This document shows positions 23,215-34,318 of a stretch of DNA of 64,000 nucleotides, in pieces. The DNA is from Xanthostigma xanthostigma (taxonomy: Eukaryota > Arthropoda > Insecta > Raphidioptera > Raphidiidae): the NCBI GenBank assembly GCA_963575645.1, contig OY754469.1, positions 22,028,001 through 22,092,000 of the forward strand, read 5' to 3'. The notes under the pieces are model-generated. The model worked only from the letters and a program-made list of their open reading frames with translations. It was not told the origin of the DNA and ran no database searches. The stretch's first letter is position 1. Every line of letters begins with the position of its first letter. Both the position numbers and the translations under genes were made by a program.

Positions 23215-23850
23215 CTAGCGGACCCGGCGAACTTCGTACCGCCTAACAGTATAATATATATATATATATATACCTATATATAATTGGAACATCTATCTAT
23301 CTATTTTATTAATTGCTAGCTATTTTAAAATATACATGGGCGTATATGTGTGTATGTCGAGCACTCCGGCTGCGCCGTCGTGCCCGGTGCAAAAGAACGA
23401 ATGGGGAAGGAAGAAAAAAAAATTAGGGGTGGACTACCCCTAACATTTAGGGGGATGAAAAATAGATGTTGACGAAGTGACACCTGTAGACATCTGGCGG
23501 GGATAACTAATTAGATGACGATTGATCAGTTTTCGACCGGAGAGGAAAAATGATTAAATTACTAAAATGGCTATTAAAAAATAAGGGTTGATCGTAGAAG
23601 GGTAAAAATTGAGGATTGTATGTATTTTTGTATGTTGTATCATAAAAAAATAGAAATTAAAAATTTTGTCTAAAAAATAAAAAAAAAAATTTAGGGGTGG
23701 ACTACCCCTAACATTTAGGGGGATGAAAAATAGATGTTGGCCGATTCTCATAGATACCGGATAAGCACAAAAAATTTCATCAAAATCGGTCAAGCCGTTT
23801 CGGAGGAGTTCGGCAACGAAAACTGTGACACGAGAATTTTATATATTAGA
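23215..23850 (-). mobile_element. non-autonomous Helitron with clean A/T junctions
   Basis: On the minus strand it starts TCTAATATATAAAATTCTCG directly after an A. It ends CGAAGTTCGCCGGGTCCG then CTAG directly before a T. Insertion between A and T, a TC start and a CTAG end are the defining marks of Helitrons. The body has the phrase 'aaatcggtcaagccgtttcggagga', two copies of a block containing GGGGTGGACTACCCCTAACA (about 23424 and 23695) and a TA microsatellite (23254-23281). It has no Rep/helicase coding, so it must be mobilised in trans. A related copy lies at 47811-48199. Confidence 0.85.
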
Positions 23851-26800
23851 TAAAAACTTTTTCCATCCTGACTATTTAATGAAATACGATTTTCATTAAG
23901 CACATCACTTTGTAACTGTACAATTGCATTTTTAAAATTCTTCAAAGTGATCTTTATTGTTTTGAAATATTAAAAATTATTCAATAAAGTTTATTTAATA
24001 ATTAAAAATCAGAAATTTAAGGAAGCACTTCATTTTTCTGAAAAAAAAACTTATTTTTTATTTGCTGTAACTTTGTAAATTTAGATTATATATTTATTTA
24101 TTTTGCGTTTAATATTCGTAATGATTTTTTAAACTCAGTCCCTCTGTACCTACCTATATGTTTTGAGCAAATAAAAAAAAATATATTGGTACCTATTAGA
24201 AGTTTAGGACAACATATTTTCATAAAAATTGAAAAATTAAATTTGGTTATTTTCATCTTAAATTTTTAAAACTTATAAACCTTAAATATATAAAATGATT
24301 AGTTTGATTTTTTTTCACCGTACCTAATATTAATTTACGTCGTTGAACTGTTTCTGCTTATAAAATACTAAATATTATATTATTTCAACTATATAAATAT
24401 ATTAAAAATGTATAGCCACCTACCTTATTATAACTTGGTGACACAAAAGAAAATATGCCATTTACAAACTGAAAGTATGTTAAACAATTAATCCTTACGT
24501 TTGCTTTAACTATCAGTGGCGGACTTCAAGCTGGGACACACCAATGCTATTTTTGTGTTCTCAAATTTTACATTGAATACCTTTTCGTTAAGTAAAATTT
24601 TCCCTCATTAATAAGTTTTTGACTATTTTTTTGTCTATCTGTCTGTCTATTAGAACTGATTAACAAATACTATAGGAAAGTTTGATAAAAATCGTTTCAT
24701 TACTTTTGAGTTAACCCGAAACTAACAATGAACGACGGCCAATAATTATTATTATAAACAATATATATTATATTAACTATGTTGAAATTTCGTTAATATT
24801 TGGCTATAGTAGATGTGCACATACAAAATTAGTCTATTTTTTAACAACATTTCTTATTGTTCTTTAAATAAATTGTGTCTGTAATTCAGATAAAAAAGAA
24901 CTGGAAAAGTGAATGTAATTTGTAGGTACAAGCTGTACAATCTATTAACGATAGATAATGAAAATGAAATTTTCGAAACGTTGACCACAAGCGATACCCT
25001 GATAAAGCTTCTTTTCTCTATTGTTCCTCAACCAAAATAAACTTCCTAAAACATATTATGTGGAACAAAACTACTACTAACAAATAACGATAGTGTTCAC
25101 AAAATTCTGATATATTTAAAAAATAACATGATTACCTAAGTACCTAATTATGATTTGTACATAGATCTAATAATTTGTTTTATTACCATTTAAATTTGAA
25201 ATATATATCAAGAATGTTCTCAAGAGGTCCACAATTTTTCAATTATACATTTTAATTGAACATATTTTATTTCATAATATAAAGAATTATTCACATTATA
25301 CCTACCTATTTTTTATCCATCAGAGTTAAAATCTGCAGTGTATATACTATTTTTTTAATATGAAAAAAATGCTTTATAAGTTTAGATTGGAATTGAAAAG
25401 TTTTTTTTTTTATTTTATCATAAACAGATAAAAATCAATGCGCCGCTACTGACCATTCAGTTGCGTTTGCATGTGCAGTCTTAGTAAATTTACAAACGCA
25501 ACGCAAAACGCACTTGCCTATTACTTATGCAAAGAAACAATAATAATATACTAAATGTAAAAACATAATGTGTACAACTTCTATTAAATTACGTAGTTCT
25601 TGCGCGGGTTTGTTGTTTCATCGTGCGTCGAGGTCTTTTCAAAATAAACTCTTCTTAATCTAAAACTTATGTTATTATTACGATATATCTCAAATTTGAT
25701 TTTCGTAACAGGTGCACATTCAAGTAAAAATATTGTACTCTCGTCTCAGATAACAAATTTTTAAATTTTAAGATTTTGAAATAAAATACATAACTAATAT
25801 CGAAAAACAAACAAACGAATCTACAATTATACCTATAGCATTTTTATTATTATACAGCTTACAATCAGAAAAATAAAATTACTGTATTATGTTTATCGTT
25901 CATTATTCTACGATGTTTAAGAATAAAATATCCTGTGACAGATTTAGTAATTATTGCGATTTTGGTTACCTATTTTTAAAGTGCCAATTTTATATACTAC
26001 CAACAAATAAATAATCTTCTCGATCGATAAACTGATATATTTTTAAACAAATGCGCGTTTTCATGGATACAGATAAATAATAGACGCTAGACAACCATAA
26101 GCGTCTTACATTTTAACAGAAAATATGGGTACTTACTACTAGATTATACAAAACATTCATTCAAAAAGTTCTTTTAGAATTTTGGTTTAAATTATATAAT
26201 TTGTGAATGTGGTATAGAATTGTGATATTTTCTTTAACTGAACGTGGTATTTCAAAGACGCGTATGGAAACTATTTAAAAAAATGTAGTGTTTAATAATC
26301 TTAATTGCTATTTTGTTCTCTTACGATTTATCAGCGTTTGTTATAATAAATTATGCACTAAAATAATAAATACAAAAAAGACGTTTAACTAAGAAAAAGT
26401 TATTAACGTGTTATATTTGGGTCTAAATGTCTTTTACAAGACCTTATGAACAATGTTACAACAGTTTTAAAATGTTTTTTTATACTGAAAACTATTGTAT
26501 TTTATTGATATTTTAATCAAACTTTGAGTATATTGTAATATTTTGCGACAATATCGTATCGTTAATCTGGGTTGGGATGGTCTAGGAATTCAAATCCTGA
26601 GACATTTTTTCCTTCGAAAAATATAGTGTCTATAGTAAATTATATACTGGCTATCCTAAACAATGTTTTTCATGATTTTCTTCAATACATACTATTTTGT
26701 TTGCATATTCGCCTGGTATATCTGGTTCCAATTATTTATCATTTAACTAACAGATTCATTAATTTTTTTTAAAATTTATTAAGAAAAATATTGGTAGTGT

Positions 26801-27759
26801 CGATTTTATGAAATTCTTGTGATTTTATTCACTTTTCGTATCTTTATATTGCACTGATGTTCATACTAATATTGAAGTTTTAACTGCAATATCATTATTT
26901 TGATAGTCTTTTGAATTACTATTATTAATTTTACACTTTTCTTTAATAAGTTGGCCACTAATCATATATAAATAAACATTAACACCGAACCTTGGAAGAG
27001 ATTTACAAGCAGATTTTTAAGAATGTTAGTAAAGTTAAAAATTATAATTAAATTAATTATAATTGACTAATTGAACATTGGAAAATACGTTTTTATATTT
27101 AATCGAGTTGATTTTAAATTTGATTGCATTAATAATAATAATATACCGACTCCAAGGTTTTTGTGAACGCTGTCGAATATTTTGATAAAAGTACTTATTA
27201 ATTCAATGCACCTTAATAATAAAATACATTAATTAAAATACACAATTTGTATTGTTTTCAATTAAAAATGTAAAATTATTATAAAGATTTTTGAATGGAA
27301 GCTGACAATTTACGTAGATAGCAGTATAATAAACAATTATATAATTTATATTTAACTGATCAAAAGCTATATATTTGAGAGAAAATTAAAAACGCGAGCA
27401 AAATAGGCAAAAAGAAACGAAAATGCATAATTATGATTAATATTGTGTAGTTAGACATGTATAACAAAAGAGTTATTCTTTAGGTGCATGCAAAACAAAC
27501 TCAAGTTTTCAACACAAACAAGACAGTAGAAGAATTTAATAACTGTAGAGAAGTTAAAATTGTTACCTTCCATTTAGTTCCAACTTGTTATTTTTGCTAC
27601 GAAAATAGTAGATTAGTAACAAAATCGAGATTAAATTGAGAAATCTGGAAAAAATTGTGGGAAATATTGAAGCAATTCAATGGTCAAAAGGAAGCTTTCT
27701 GTAGGTTTTTTCTTCTTTTTTTGTTGCTGAGAAATAGGAAAAAATCATCTGGATTTTTA
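23851..27759. other. long AT-rich non-coding stretch
   Basis: No gene, clear inverted repeat or tRNA is visible. Low-complexity A/T tracts are common. A CAGTGGCGGACTT at 24514 resembles an hAT-type end but has no convincing partner. The stretch behaves like intron or intergenic DNA. Confidence 0.5.
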
Positions 27760-27960
27760 TTATATTATTGCAAAAATAATAAACCAAAAATACGAATTTA
27801 TCAGATCGATAACCTGGAATGTTAAATGAACGGTACAATAAATCCGTGGTAACCAACCAATAGGTATTATGCATTTTTTATTTTTGTTTAGGAGTTCATA
27901 AATTTTAAACAAATCAATTCTGCTGTTGAAATAAAACATCTTGAGCAGCACTGCCTCGAT
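27760..27960 (-). pseudogene. LINE endonuclease-domain remnant
   Basis: Two overlapping minus-strand frames together resemble part of the apurinic-type endonuclease of CR1/Jockey-type LINEs. One frame reads RIDLFKIYELLNKNKKCI, like the segment before the catalytic 'ETWL' block. The next frame reads TTDLLYRSFNIPGYRSDKF, like the following 'd.lfnIpGY...R.DR' block. A frameshift separates them, and the catalytic Glu of ETWL is not recognisable. This is a decayed fragment with no neighbouring reverse transcriptase. It could be a chance resemblance, but the order and spacing of the two pieces support it. Confidence 0.4.
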
Positions 27961-28255
27961 TATTTGAAGAGTGAAATGCTAGACAGACCTGGTTAGATGA
28001 ATCGAAATTTCCCATGTGTGACTTTTTTGAGTAACAAAAATTGGAGACGCAAATTACCATGCCAAACCTAAATAAATCAATACATTTGCCTCTTCATTTT
28101 CTATAAACCGCGTATGTATATTAATATTGTGTTAAACAGAAAAAAATTATGACAATGTTCACAATAAAAATAATCATTTAGGTATATCGCAAACAAATGC
28201 TCTGATTTGGAAAATACCAAAAATAAATATAAACAAATAAAAAAAAATAAAACTA

Positions 28256-28330
28256 ATTATAATAATAATAATATATCTTTATTCCATCATACTGAGTACA
28301 GTATAGAATGGTTCAACATTAACAATTTCC
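28256..28330 (-). mobile_element. probable LINE 3' end with (ATT)n tail
   Basis: Read on the minus strand, GGAATAAAGATATATTATTA plus further ATT units is an AATAAA signal followed by a trinucleotide tail, like the 3' end of the LINE at 31085. Nearby minus-strand sequence may be its body. Confidence 0.4.
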
Positions 28331-28617
28331 AAGAAAAAACAATAAAAATAAAAAATATTATCAATATAGCTGACTAAAATATTCGTTCATAGAATAAAAA
28401 GTATTTATTTTTAAGTCATATATCATACAAAGTGATGTGTACCTGTTCGATATATAAAGTTACCTGATAACGATATCTCCACGCAAATAGCCTTAGCTGC
28501 TGAGGGTGTTAAATTAAAATTAAAACAAAATTAAAATTTTACTTTGATGGTGAGTGCCCACTGAGCATCTATATCTAGTGAAAATAACCCAATTTAATTT
28601 TATCTCTGGAAATTACT

Positions 28618-28779
28618 TTATTCTGATTTTGTCCATGTTACAGAGGTTAATGCTTCTGTTGTTAATATACTTTTCAGTGGTCGTTCTTCACGTATGTAAT
28701 ACAACTGTTGTGGACATATTGCAGCATCTTTAAAAGCAATCTGTGGAATTTTAGATATACGCGCCGATACACTTTGGCT
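28618..28779 (-). other. short unrecognised open frame, coding-like
   Basis: 54 codons on the minus strand are open, ending in TAA at 28618-28620, with no ATG at the start. The product includes ISKIPQIAFKDAAICPQQLY and RPLKSILTTEAL. The amino-acid mix is varied rather than the Phe/Ile/Lys-rich output typical of random frames here. The putative LINE 3' end at 28256 lies 290 bp downstream on the same strand, so this may be a LINE fragment. No motif is recognised, and a host exon or chance are alternatives. Confidence 0.25.
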
Positions 28780-29480
28780 TTAGATGTACGTATTGTACAG
28801 TGTGTTTCAATTTACGCATAAAAAGTCTTTCGGCTTAAAATAATATTATTATTCTCTTTACAAAGTTAACCTCTACGTATAAATAAATAAAATATAAAAT
28901 AAAAACTAGAAAATTATAGGTACTATGGACTCGGGAAGCACTGAACCTATTTTAAGAGTCTTATTTTAACTTCACCGCAGAACGAGAAAATTAAACATTA
29001 AAATATTATGCACAATTTATTTTATACCGGTTTTTTAATTGATATCGACATAAACTTGATTTCAATTCGACTGGGATTCAAGCACGTAAATAATAAAAAA
29101 AGATGACTTTAATTTCTTCAAAACTTTACTTGATAAGCGTTGTAAATATGTGTATATTATTTTGAATTTCGAAAGAGAACGGAGCTTAATGAGAGAGCAT
29201 CTGCTAAGTTAGCGCTTGTTTCTTCTACAGCTTCATAATGGGCTATTTTACTCTTATTTTTAAATTGTCTTAAAATGTTCATATCGTATTCACAGAGATT
29301 TTTATTTCGCTTAGATGTAATCGTTTTCTAAGATAAAATTGCACTCAACATTTTAAAAATATAAGTTGTCGCGAAAACAGAAGCTGCCATGTTTACGTAC
29401 TATGACGTCATTCTTGTAGTATACAAGTATATAAAGCTAGTGTTTACCCACGTGCGTGTGCCCAGTGTTTATATAGGTAT

Positions 29481-29725
29481 GGGGACGTCCATTAATTTTG
29501 TGAGGTGTTATTTTCTAAATTTCGACCCCTCTCTCCTCTTCGGCGGAACCCCCCACGTGAGAATTACTCTATAATTTTTAAATGTAATCTGTTATTATAA
29601 ATGTGTATTATTTGAACTTAAAAGTTGATGTGCGATTTTTAAACTCCCACTCTTAAACAAGGTTTGGTGAATAAGTGCTGAACCCCACTCCCAATTTTTT
29701 GCTCACGCAATTTATAAAATGTTCT
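29481..29725. mobile_element. diverged MITE with GGGGACGTCCAT-type ends
   Basis: The left end GGGGACGTCCATTAATTTTG with TGAGG is roughly the inverted complement of TTGCTCACGCAATTTATAAA at about 29698-29717. The C-rich block TTTCGACCCCTCTCTCC follows the left end and CCCCACTCCCAATTTT precedes the right end. The better-kept element at 46099-46443 has the same 'gtccataaa..acgt' end design, so both probably belong to one broad family. Confidence 0.45.
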
Positions 29726-31083
29726 CTATATGTGTCTTCATTACAAGTCTGACATCACACTTGAAACCCATCATGGCGGGCTGTGTTTTAAAATTCAAAT
29801 AATAAATAATTAATCAACCTCGTGTTTTTGTGAATACAAACCGATAATTTCTGATGTGTTATTACTTTAATTATTTATTTTTATAGTGTCAAATACCCTA
29901 TTCCGCACTTTTGCAGCACAGTTCCTGCGAGTTCAGTTTATAGTGAACATCCAGTATAAACGCTACAAATCGAGCGCGTTCGGTACCTATGTAAGTGGTA
30001 CCTCTAGTAGGTTCGTATGTAGCAACGCATTATTATTTGGTATGCGTATTATCTGCTGTGTAATGCACCGTCCTTACGGCTGCTGTTGCTGCAGCGTCTA
30101 TCTTTGATCTCAAACTGCAATGTTTGCGCTGACCTTTCAGATAGAAACCGTATCATAGACCTTGATTAGCAACCAAGTAGTAATCATACTAATACATAAA
30201 ATGGTTTCCGTATCAGTGTGTGCCAATTTGTTTTTTGTAGAGTTTTTTGTTTGATACTTTAACGGGAGAATGTAGTTTAAACTTTATGATTTGTCTCGAA
30301 AATATCTTAAATAATTTTCATAAAACTTACGTAATGCACAAACCGATTAGGGTATTTTTTACGTGACTGCGTTCAGGTAGGAACCGTGAGTGAAACATAA
30401 TTTGAAATGACACCTGTAAAATAAATACACCCTCAGATAAAATGAACCAAGGCGTCTTTACCCCAAGAAATGTCATAGTTGCACATGATAAAGCCACTAT
30501 AGGTAGTCAGTCTTGTTGTTATATGACGGCTATGAATGGCATAGCAATGATATCAACAAGTCAACAGTCAGAGAAACAGTGGAGCAAGTCAACAGATGTA
30601 GTTCAACTGTCATAGTCAGTTGACAACACACAACCATCCTCGATCTCACTGATTTAATTTCAGATCTTGTTTCATTCTTCCTTTTTCTCATTCATTCTGT
30701 TTCTTCGTTTTCTTTTATTACTCTATATTACCCGTTTCTTGCATTTCTCATGTGGGCAGTATACAGAACCGGCTGAAAAAATAATAATTGCTGAAACAAA
30801 CATAGTCAGAAAAGACATTGAGAAGGCTTCCTTTCCCAAATGGTTAACTCCCCTTTGTTTTTTGTATGTGTAATTCTGCCAACGAATTAAATATTGATAT
30901 TTTTTATGCATCGTGAATTGAACTGAAAAATGATTTATTTTGATTGTATTTATATTCAATTGGGATTATTTATTTTATTTTTGTTTTTTTTTTGTACACT
31001 GTTGGAACTTCTGTTCCGTTGTGTTTATTATCTTGAATACATAAATAAATAAAATATCAAGACTTTTTTTGAGCTCAAGAAAC

Positions 31084-31103
31084 AATAATAATAATAATAA
31101 TAA
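31084..31103. repeat. (TAA)n microsatellite at LINE 3' end
   Basis: Six or so AAT units on the plus strand. They sit exactly at the 3' end of the minus-strand LINE and represent its simple-repeat tail. Confidence 0.8.
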
Positions 31104-31346
31104 ATAATTTATTTCAATAAATACAGTACAAATAATATATAATTGCTATATTATGTATGAAATTGATCCACCCAACTTGGCATAGCCAGTGCTAGGGTGG
31201 ATTTTTAAATACATATTTTATAAATTGCGCTTGCGTGTTAAATGTTTGGTTTTGTGTGCTTGTATCTGTGGTGTGTGTGTGTGCGTGTGTGTGCGCGCTT
31301 AGTGGTTAATTGTGTGTGTAGCAATGTGTGTTTATGTGTGCGGCAC

Positions 31347-33032
31347 TCAAATGAGAACATTGATAATACTTCGAGCTTCTTCTGTAACTATCCATTTTGT
31401 TATTTTCTTACAGAATGCTTTTTTACTAGTGCAGCTCTTTATTTCTACGGGAATTTGGTTGTATATTTTGGGAGCAAGGTAGTGCATGTGTTTTTGGCCA
31501 AATGCCTTTGACATTCTAGGAGGTTGGACAGTATATTGGGCTTGGGATCTGGTTCCATGGTTATGTAAAAATCGGGTATGCGTAGAGGGATTGTGGTGAT
31601 ACATGGTAAGGATAGATTTTATATATAGCTGTTGTATATTTAAAACCTGGAACTCTTGGAACAATTGGTTAGTTGGGAATAAGGGAGGCTTTTTAGTTAT
31701 TATGCGTATAAGTAGCTTTTGTGCATTTTTAATCGGAATAAGTGCCGATTCGGAAGCTCCGCCCCAAGCCGCTATTCCATAGTTTAAAAGTGACTGGCAA
31801 AGTGCATAATAAACTGTTTTTATTAAAGTCGGCGTCAGTATTTGTCGTAAGGTTATAAATATGTAAATTAATTTCCGTATCTTTTTTGTCAAGTCGATGA
31901 TGTGTGTTTCCCACTTTAAATTATTGTCAATTATGACACCTAAGTATTTAATATTGTTCGTTTTAGTCAGTTGTGTGCAGTCACAAGTTATTTGTACGTT
32001 GTTGCATGTATGTAGTGTAAGAGTCATATCAGTTGGTTGTCCAGTAATCGTTGGGCTAAAGGTCATATATTTGGTTTTTGTCTCGTTTAGCGTCAGTAGG
32101 TTATTATTAAGCCACTTATGCACATTTGCCAGTCCATTTTCTGCGTTCTTGTACGTAGTTTTCCAGTCCACATCTGCGAAATAGAGGACAGTATCATCTG
32201 CAAATGAAAATATGGACCCATCTGCATTGTTATTGCAAAGATCATTTATATAAATCAAAAACAGAATGGGTCCAAGAACTGTACCTTGCGGTATGCCAAA
32301 GAGAATAGTCTGCGTATCACTGAGTACTCCATTCACAGATGTGGACTGTTGTCTGTTGGACAAATAGCTCTCAAACCAGCTCAAAGCTACACCTCGAATG
32401 CCTATGTTAAATAACTTTTGTAATAGGATTTTGTGAGGGACAGTATCAAAGGCTTTGGCCAGGTCTAGAAAAATAGCCAAACATTTTAAGTCTTTGTCAA
32501 CGTCAGTCACAATTTTTGTCGTTAATGTGCTGATAGCGTCACTTGTCCCTAGTCCCTGTCTAAATCCAAACTGGTTAGTAGATAATATATTGTATTTGTC
32601 TAAATAATTTGTCAGTCTTTTCTTAATTACTTTTTCTAATATTTTGCTTGTCGTGTTTAATAGTGATATAGGTCGATAGTTTGTTAAGTCTGATTTTTTT
32701 CCTGATTTAAATATAGGACATATTATTGATCTCTTAAAATGATCAGGTATCTCACCGTTTCCTATACTTAGATTAATAATATGCGCTAATGGCTGAAGTA
32801 TATAATTTTTTATTTTTTTAATAAGTGCTACAGTCAACGTGTCCGGTCCAGGTGCGCTGTTTGTCTGTAAGTCGTCAATAATGCTGGCAATTTCTCTTTC
32901 TAAAACAGGAGTTAGGAAAATACTAGAAGGAATATTAGGATGGGATGTACTAGATGCCACGAGTTTGTCCTCCGTAGTATCTAATTTGTCCAATATTGTC
33001 ATTGCTAGTTTATTTCCCACATCAATAAAATG
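31347..33032 (-). pseudogene. LINE reverse transcriptase (main part, interrupted)
   Basis: An uninterrupted frame of about 560 codons encodes the reverse transcriptase of a non-LTR retrotransposon, which copies the element RNA at a nicked target. Counting from the internal Met at 33020, visible blocks are SAPGPD (55-60), NYRPISLL (114-121), NQFGFR (149-154), LDLAKAFDTVPH (185-196), GIPQGTVLGPILF (242-254) and the catalytic FADDT (273-277). WLNNNLLTLNETKT (303-316) and a YLGV block follow. The pattern fits the CR1/Jockey group. The absence of stops over this length says the copy is young. It is still non-functional: the N-terminal part is cut off by an hAT insertion and the 5' end is missing. 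Confidence 0.9.
33025..33032. repeat. 8-bp target duplication, left copy
   Basis: ATAAAATG, identical to 33948-33955. Eight base pairs is the hallmark of hAT insertion. Removing one copy and the element between restores the LINE reading frame. Confidence 0.9.
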
Positions 33033-33947
33033 TAGGCTTGGGTAACTCAGATCTGAACCGGTTCAAAGAGCCGACTCCGACAGAAGATCCGTGTGAGCCG
33101 GCTCACGTTTTTATGAGCCGACGGCTCAACGGATCCGCATAACTCAGTGAAACACATGCATATGTTTGGCTATGCATTCTATAATAGGTATACATTATAC
33201 AACTATACAGTGTACTCAGTATGCACTTGGCGGTCCAATACGACAGTGTCTCACTTAATTAAGTCACAACTATTTAAAGTATTGTATTGCATACCGTAAT
33301 ATAATTAAGGGATGCTTATTTTTCATGTGTCGAGCTAAATTTCCTGTTGATCCTTTTGAAATTTTGCACACAATGGAACAATATTTACATTTTGCAGTAC
33401 TTTCGCCTAAATCTTCAAAATGCTTCCACACTTCACTATATTTCCGGCAGCTCATTTTTTAAATAATGTATTATTAACAACCACGGATCACAAAAATTAT
33501 TATGAACGCATATGATACCCAAACAATATTCAAATCTATGTTTAACGTCTGGTTAGAACTCTTCAATAAATATTATTGAAAAATACCCAAACAATACTTT
33601 AAATTTGTGTGTAAGTATATGGTTGAACTTGAATTCAAATTCAAGAAATAATATATTTAGCTATTAGCATGTGATTGGTTGAGCAAATGCGTGGGAATCT
33701 GTAAAACCCCGCCTTATAATATGTGAGTCAGTCACTGGCATGATCACAGATATACTGTTCTGTGGGCATGATATTAGGTGATATGATTGACTTGACTCAA
33801 CTAACTCAGTTGGCTCAGTGGCTCAGTTGACTCGAATAACATATTCAGAACTCGGCTCTTTTTGAACCGGTTCAGTGAGCCGGCTCACATATGGGATCCA
33901 GATGCAAAGATGCAGATCACTAAAAAGACCCGTTTGTGTCATCTCTA
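33033..33947 (-). mobile_element. hAT-type transposon, deleted, 915 bp, inside LINE
   Basis: Ends TAGGCTTGGGTAACTC and (inverted) TAGAGATGACACAAACGG share TAG.G.TG and are bounded by a perfect 8-bp duplication. Just inside both ends are the palindromes GAACCGGTTC and GAGCCGGCTC with AAAGAGCCGA, likely transposase-binding subterminal repeats. In the left end the order is GAACCGGTTC then GTGAGCCGGCTCAC. In the right end, read inward, the two are swapped. The interior keeps a BED zinc-finger start (33270-33455) but no catalytic domain, so this is an internally deleted copy. Confidence 0.9.
33270..33455 (-). pseudogene. BED zinc finger, N-terminus of hAT transposase
   Basis: The 61-codon frame encodes a BED finger, the DNA-binding module at the start of many hAT transposases, which places the enzyme on the element ends. 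The signature is complete: W10 and F13, Cys23-x2-Cys26, then a TGNLARH block with His43-x4-His48. The protein stops after residue 61, where a full hAT transposase runs to about 600 residues with a catalytic RNase H fold and a C-terminal dimerisation region. None of that is present. A product could in principle still bind element ends, but no evidence of expression can be seen. Confidence 0.8.
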
Positions 33948-33955
33948 ATAAAATG
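33948..33955. repeat. 8-bp target duplication, right copy
   Basis: ATAAAATG, identical to 33025-33032, directly after the hAT end CATCTCTA. Confidence 0.9.
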
Positions 33956-34318
33956 TTCATTGAAAGCATTTGCAGCAGCTTTTGGATCTGTGTTTACGTT
34001 TATAGTGGAATGAGATGTGTGTATGTTTTGTATATTATCCTGTGTTTTGTTAGTGTTTAGGTTTGCAATGTTTTTGATGGTTTTCCATGTTTTCTGTGTG
34101 TTAAGTGCGTTTTGTTCTATTTGTTTTTTATAATAATTATTTTTAGTTGTTTTTATCAGTTTATTACAAATATTTCTGTAACGGTTATAATAGATTTTTA
34201 ATTGGATATTATTGGGAAATCTTCTCACTTGCTGGTGTATTTTATTTCTTCTATGTATAGATCGTAATATATTTTCAGTTATCCATGGTTTTAGACAGTG
34301 TTGTTTGTGTTTCTGTTA
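33948..34318 (-). pseudogene. LINE ORF2, part upstream of the hAT insertion
   Basis: On the minus strand the frame is open from about 34305 (after a TAA) to the hAT junction. It includes LKPWITENILRSIHRR and YYNRYRNICNKLIKTTKNN, the linker between endonuclease and reverse transcriptase that is typical of CR1/Jockey elements, and ends AANAFNEHFI. Joined at the target duplication, it runs in frame into DVGNKLA of the other half. LINE similarity ends near 34318, which is taken as the 5' truncation point. Confidence 0.8.

Larger units (their letters stand above)
31085..33032 (-). mobile_element. LINE, 3' part (CR1/Jockey-like), downstream of hAT insertion
   Basis: This is the larger half of a 5'-truncated LINE on the minus strand. 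It carries the reverse-transcriptase frame, about 260 bp of 3' UTR (31086-31346) and the (TAA)n tail. The other half is 33948-34318. Counting both, about 2.3 kb of LINE remains, so the endonuclease and first ORF are missing, as is usual for target-primed insertions that stop early. The right-hand 8 bases (33025-33032) are one copy of the hAT target duplication. Confidence 0.9.

Noticed and set aside
24514-25460. hAT-like ends CAGTGGCGGAC and (inverted) CAGTAGCGGCGC
   Set aside because: The terminal match is weak and the flanks (TTAACTAT and ACCATTCA) are not a duplication.
29886-30107. 73-codon plus-strand frame with a Cys run
   Set aside because: The Cys run comes from a CTG/TGC repeat; no domain or splice sites support it.
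30640-30662. splice-acceptor-like TTTAATTTCAG
   Set aside because: The downstream frame is low-complexity and has no matching donor.
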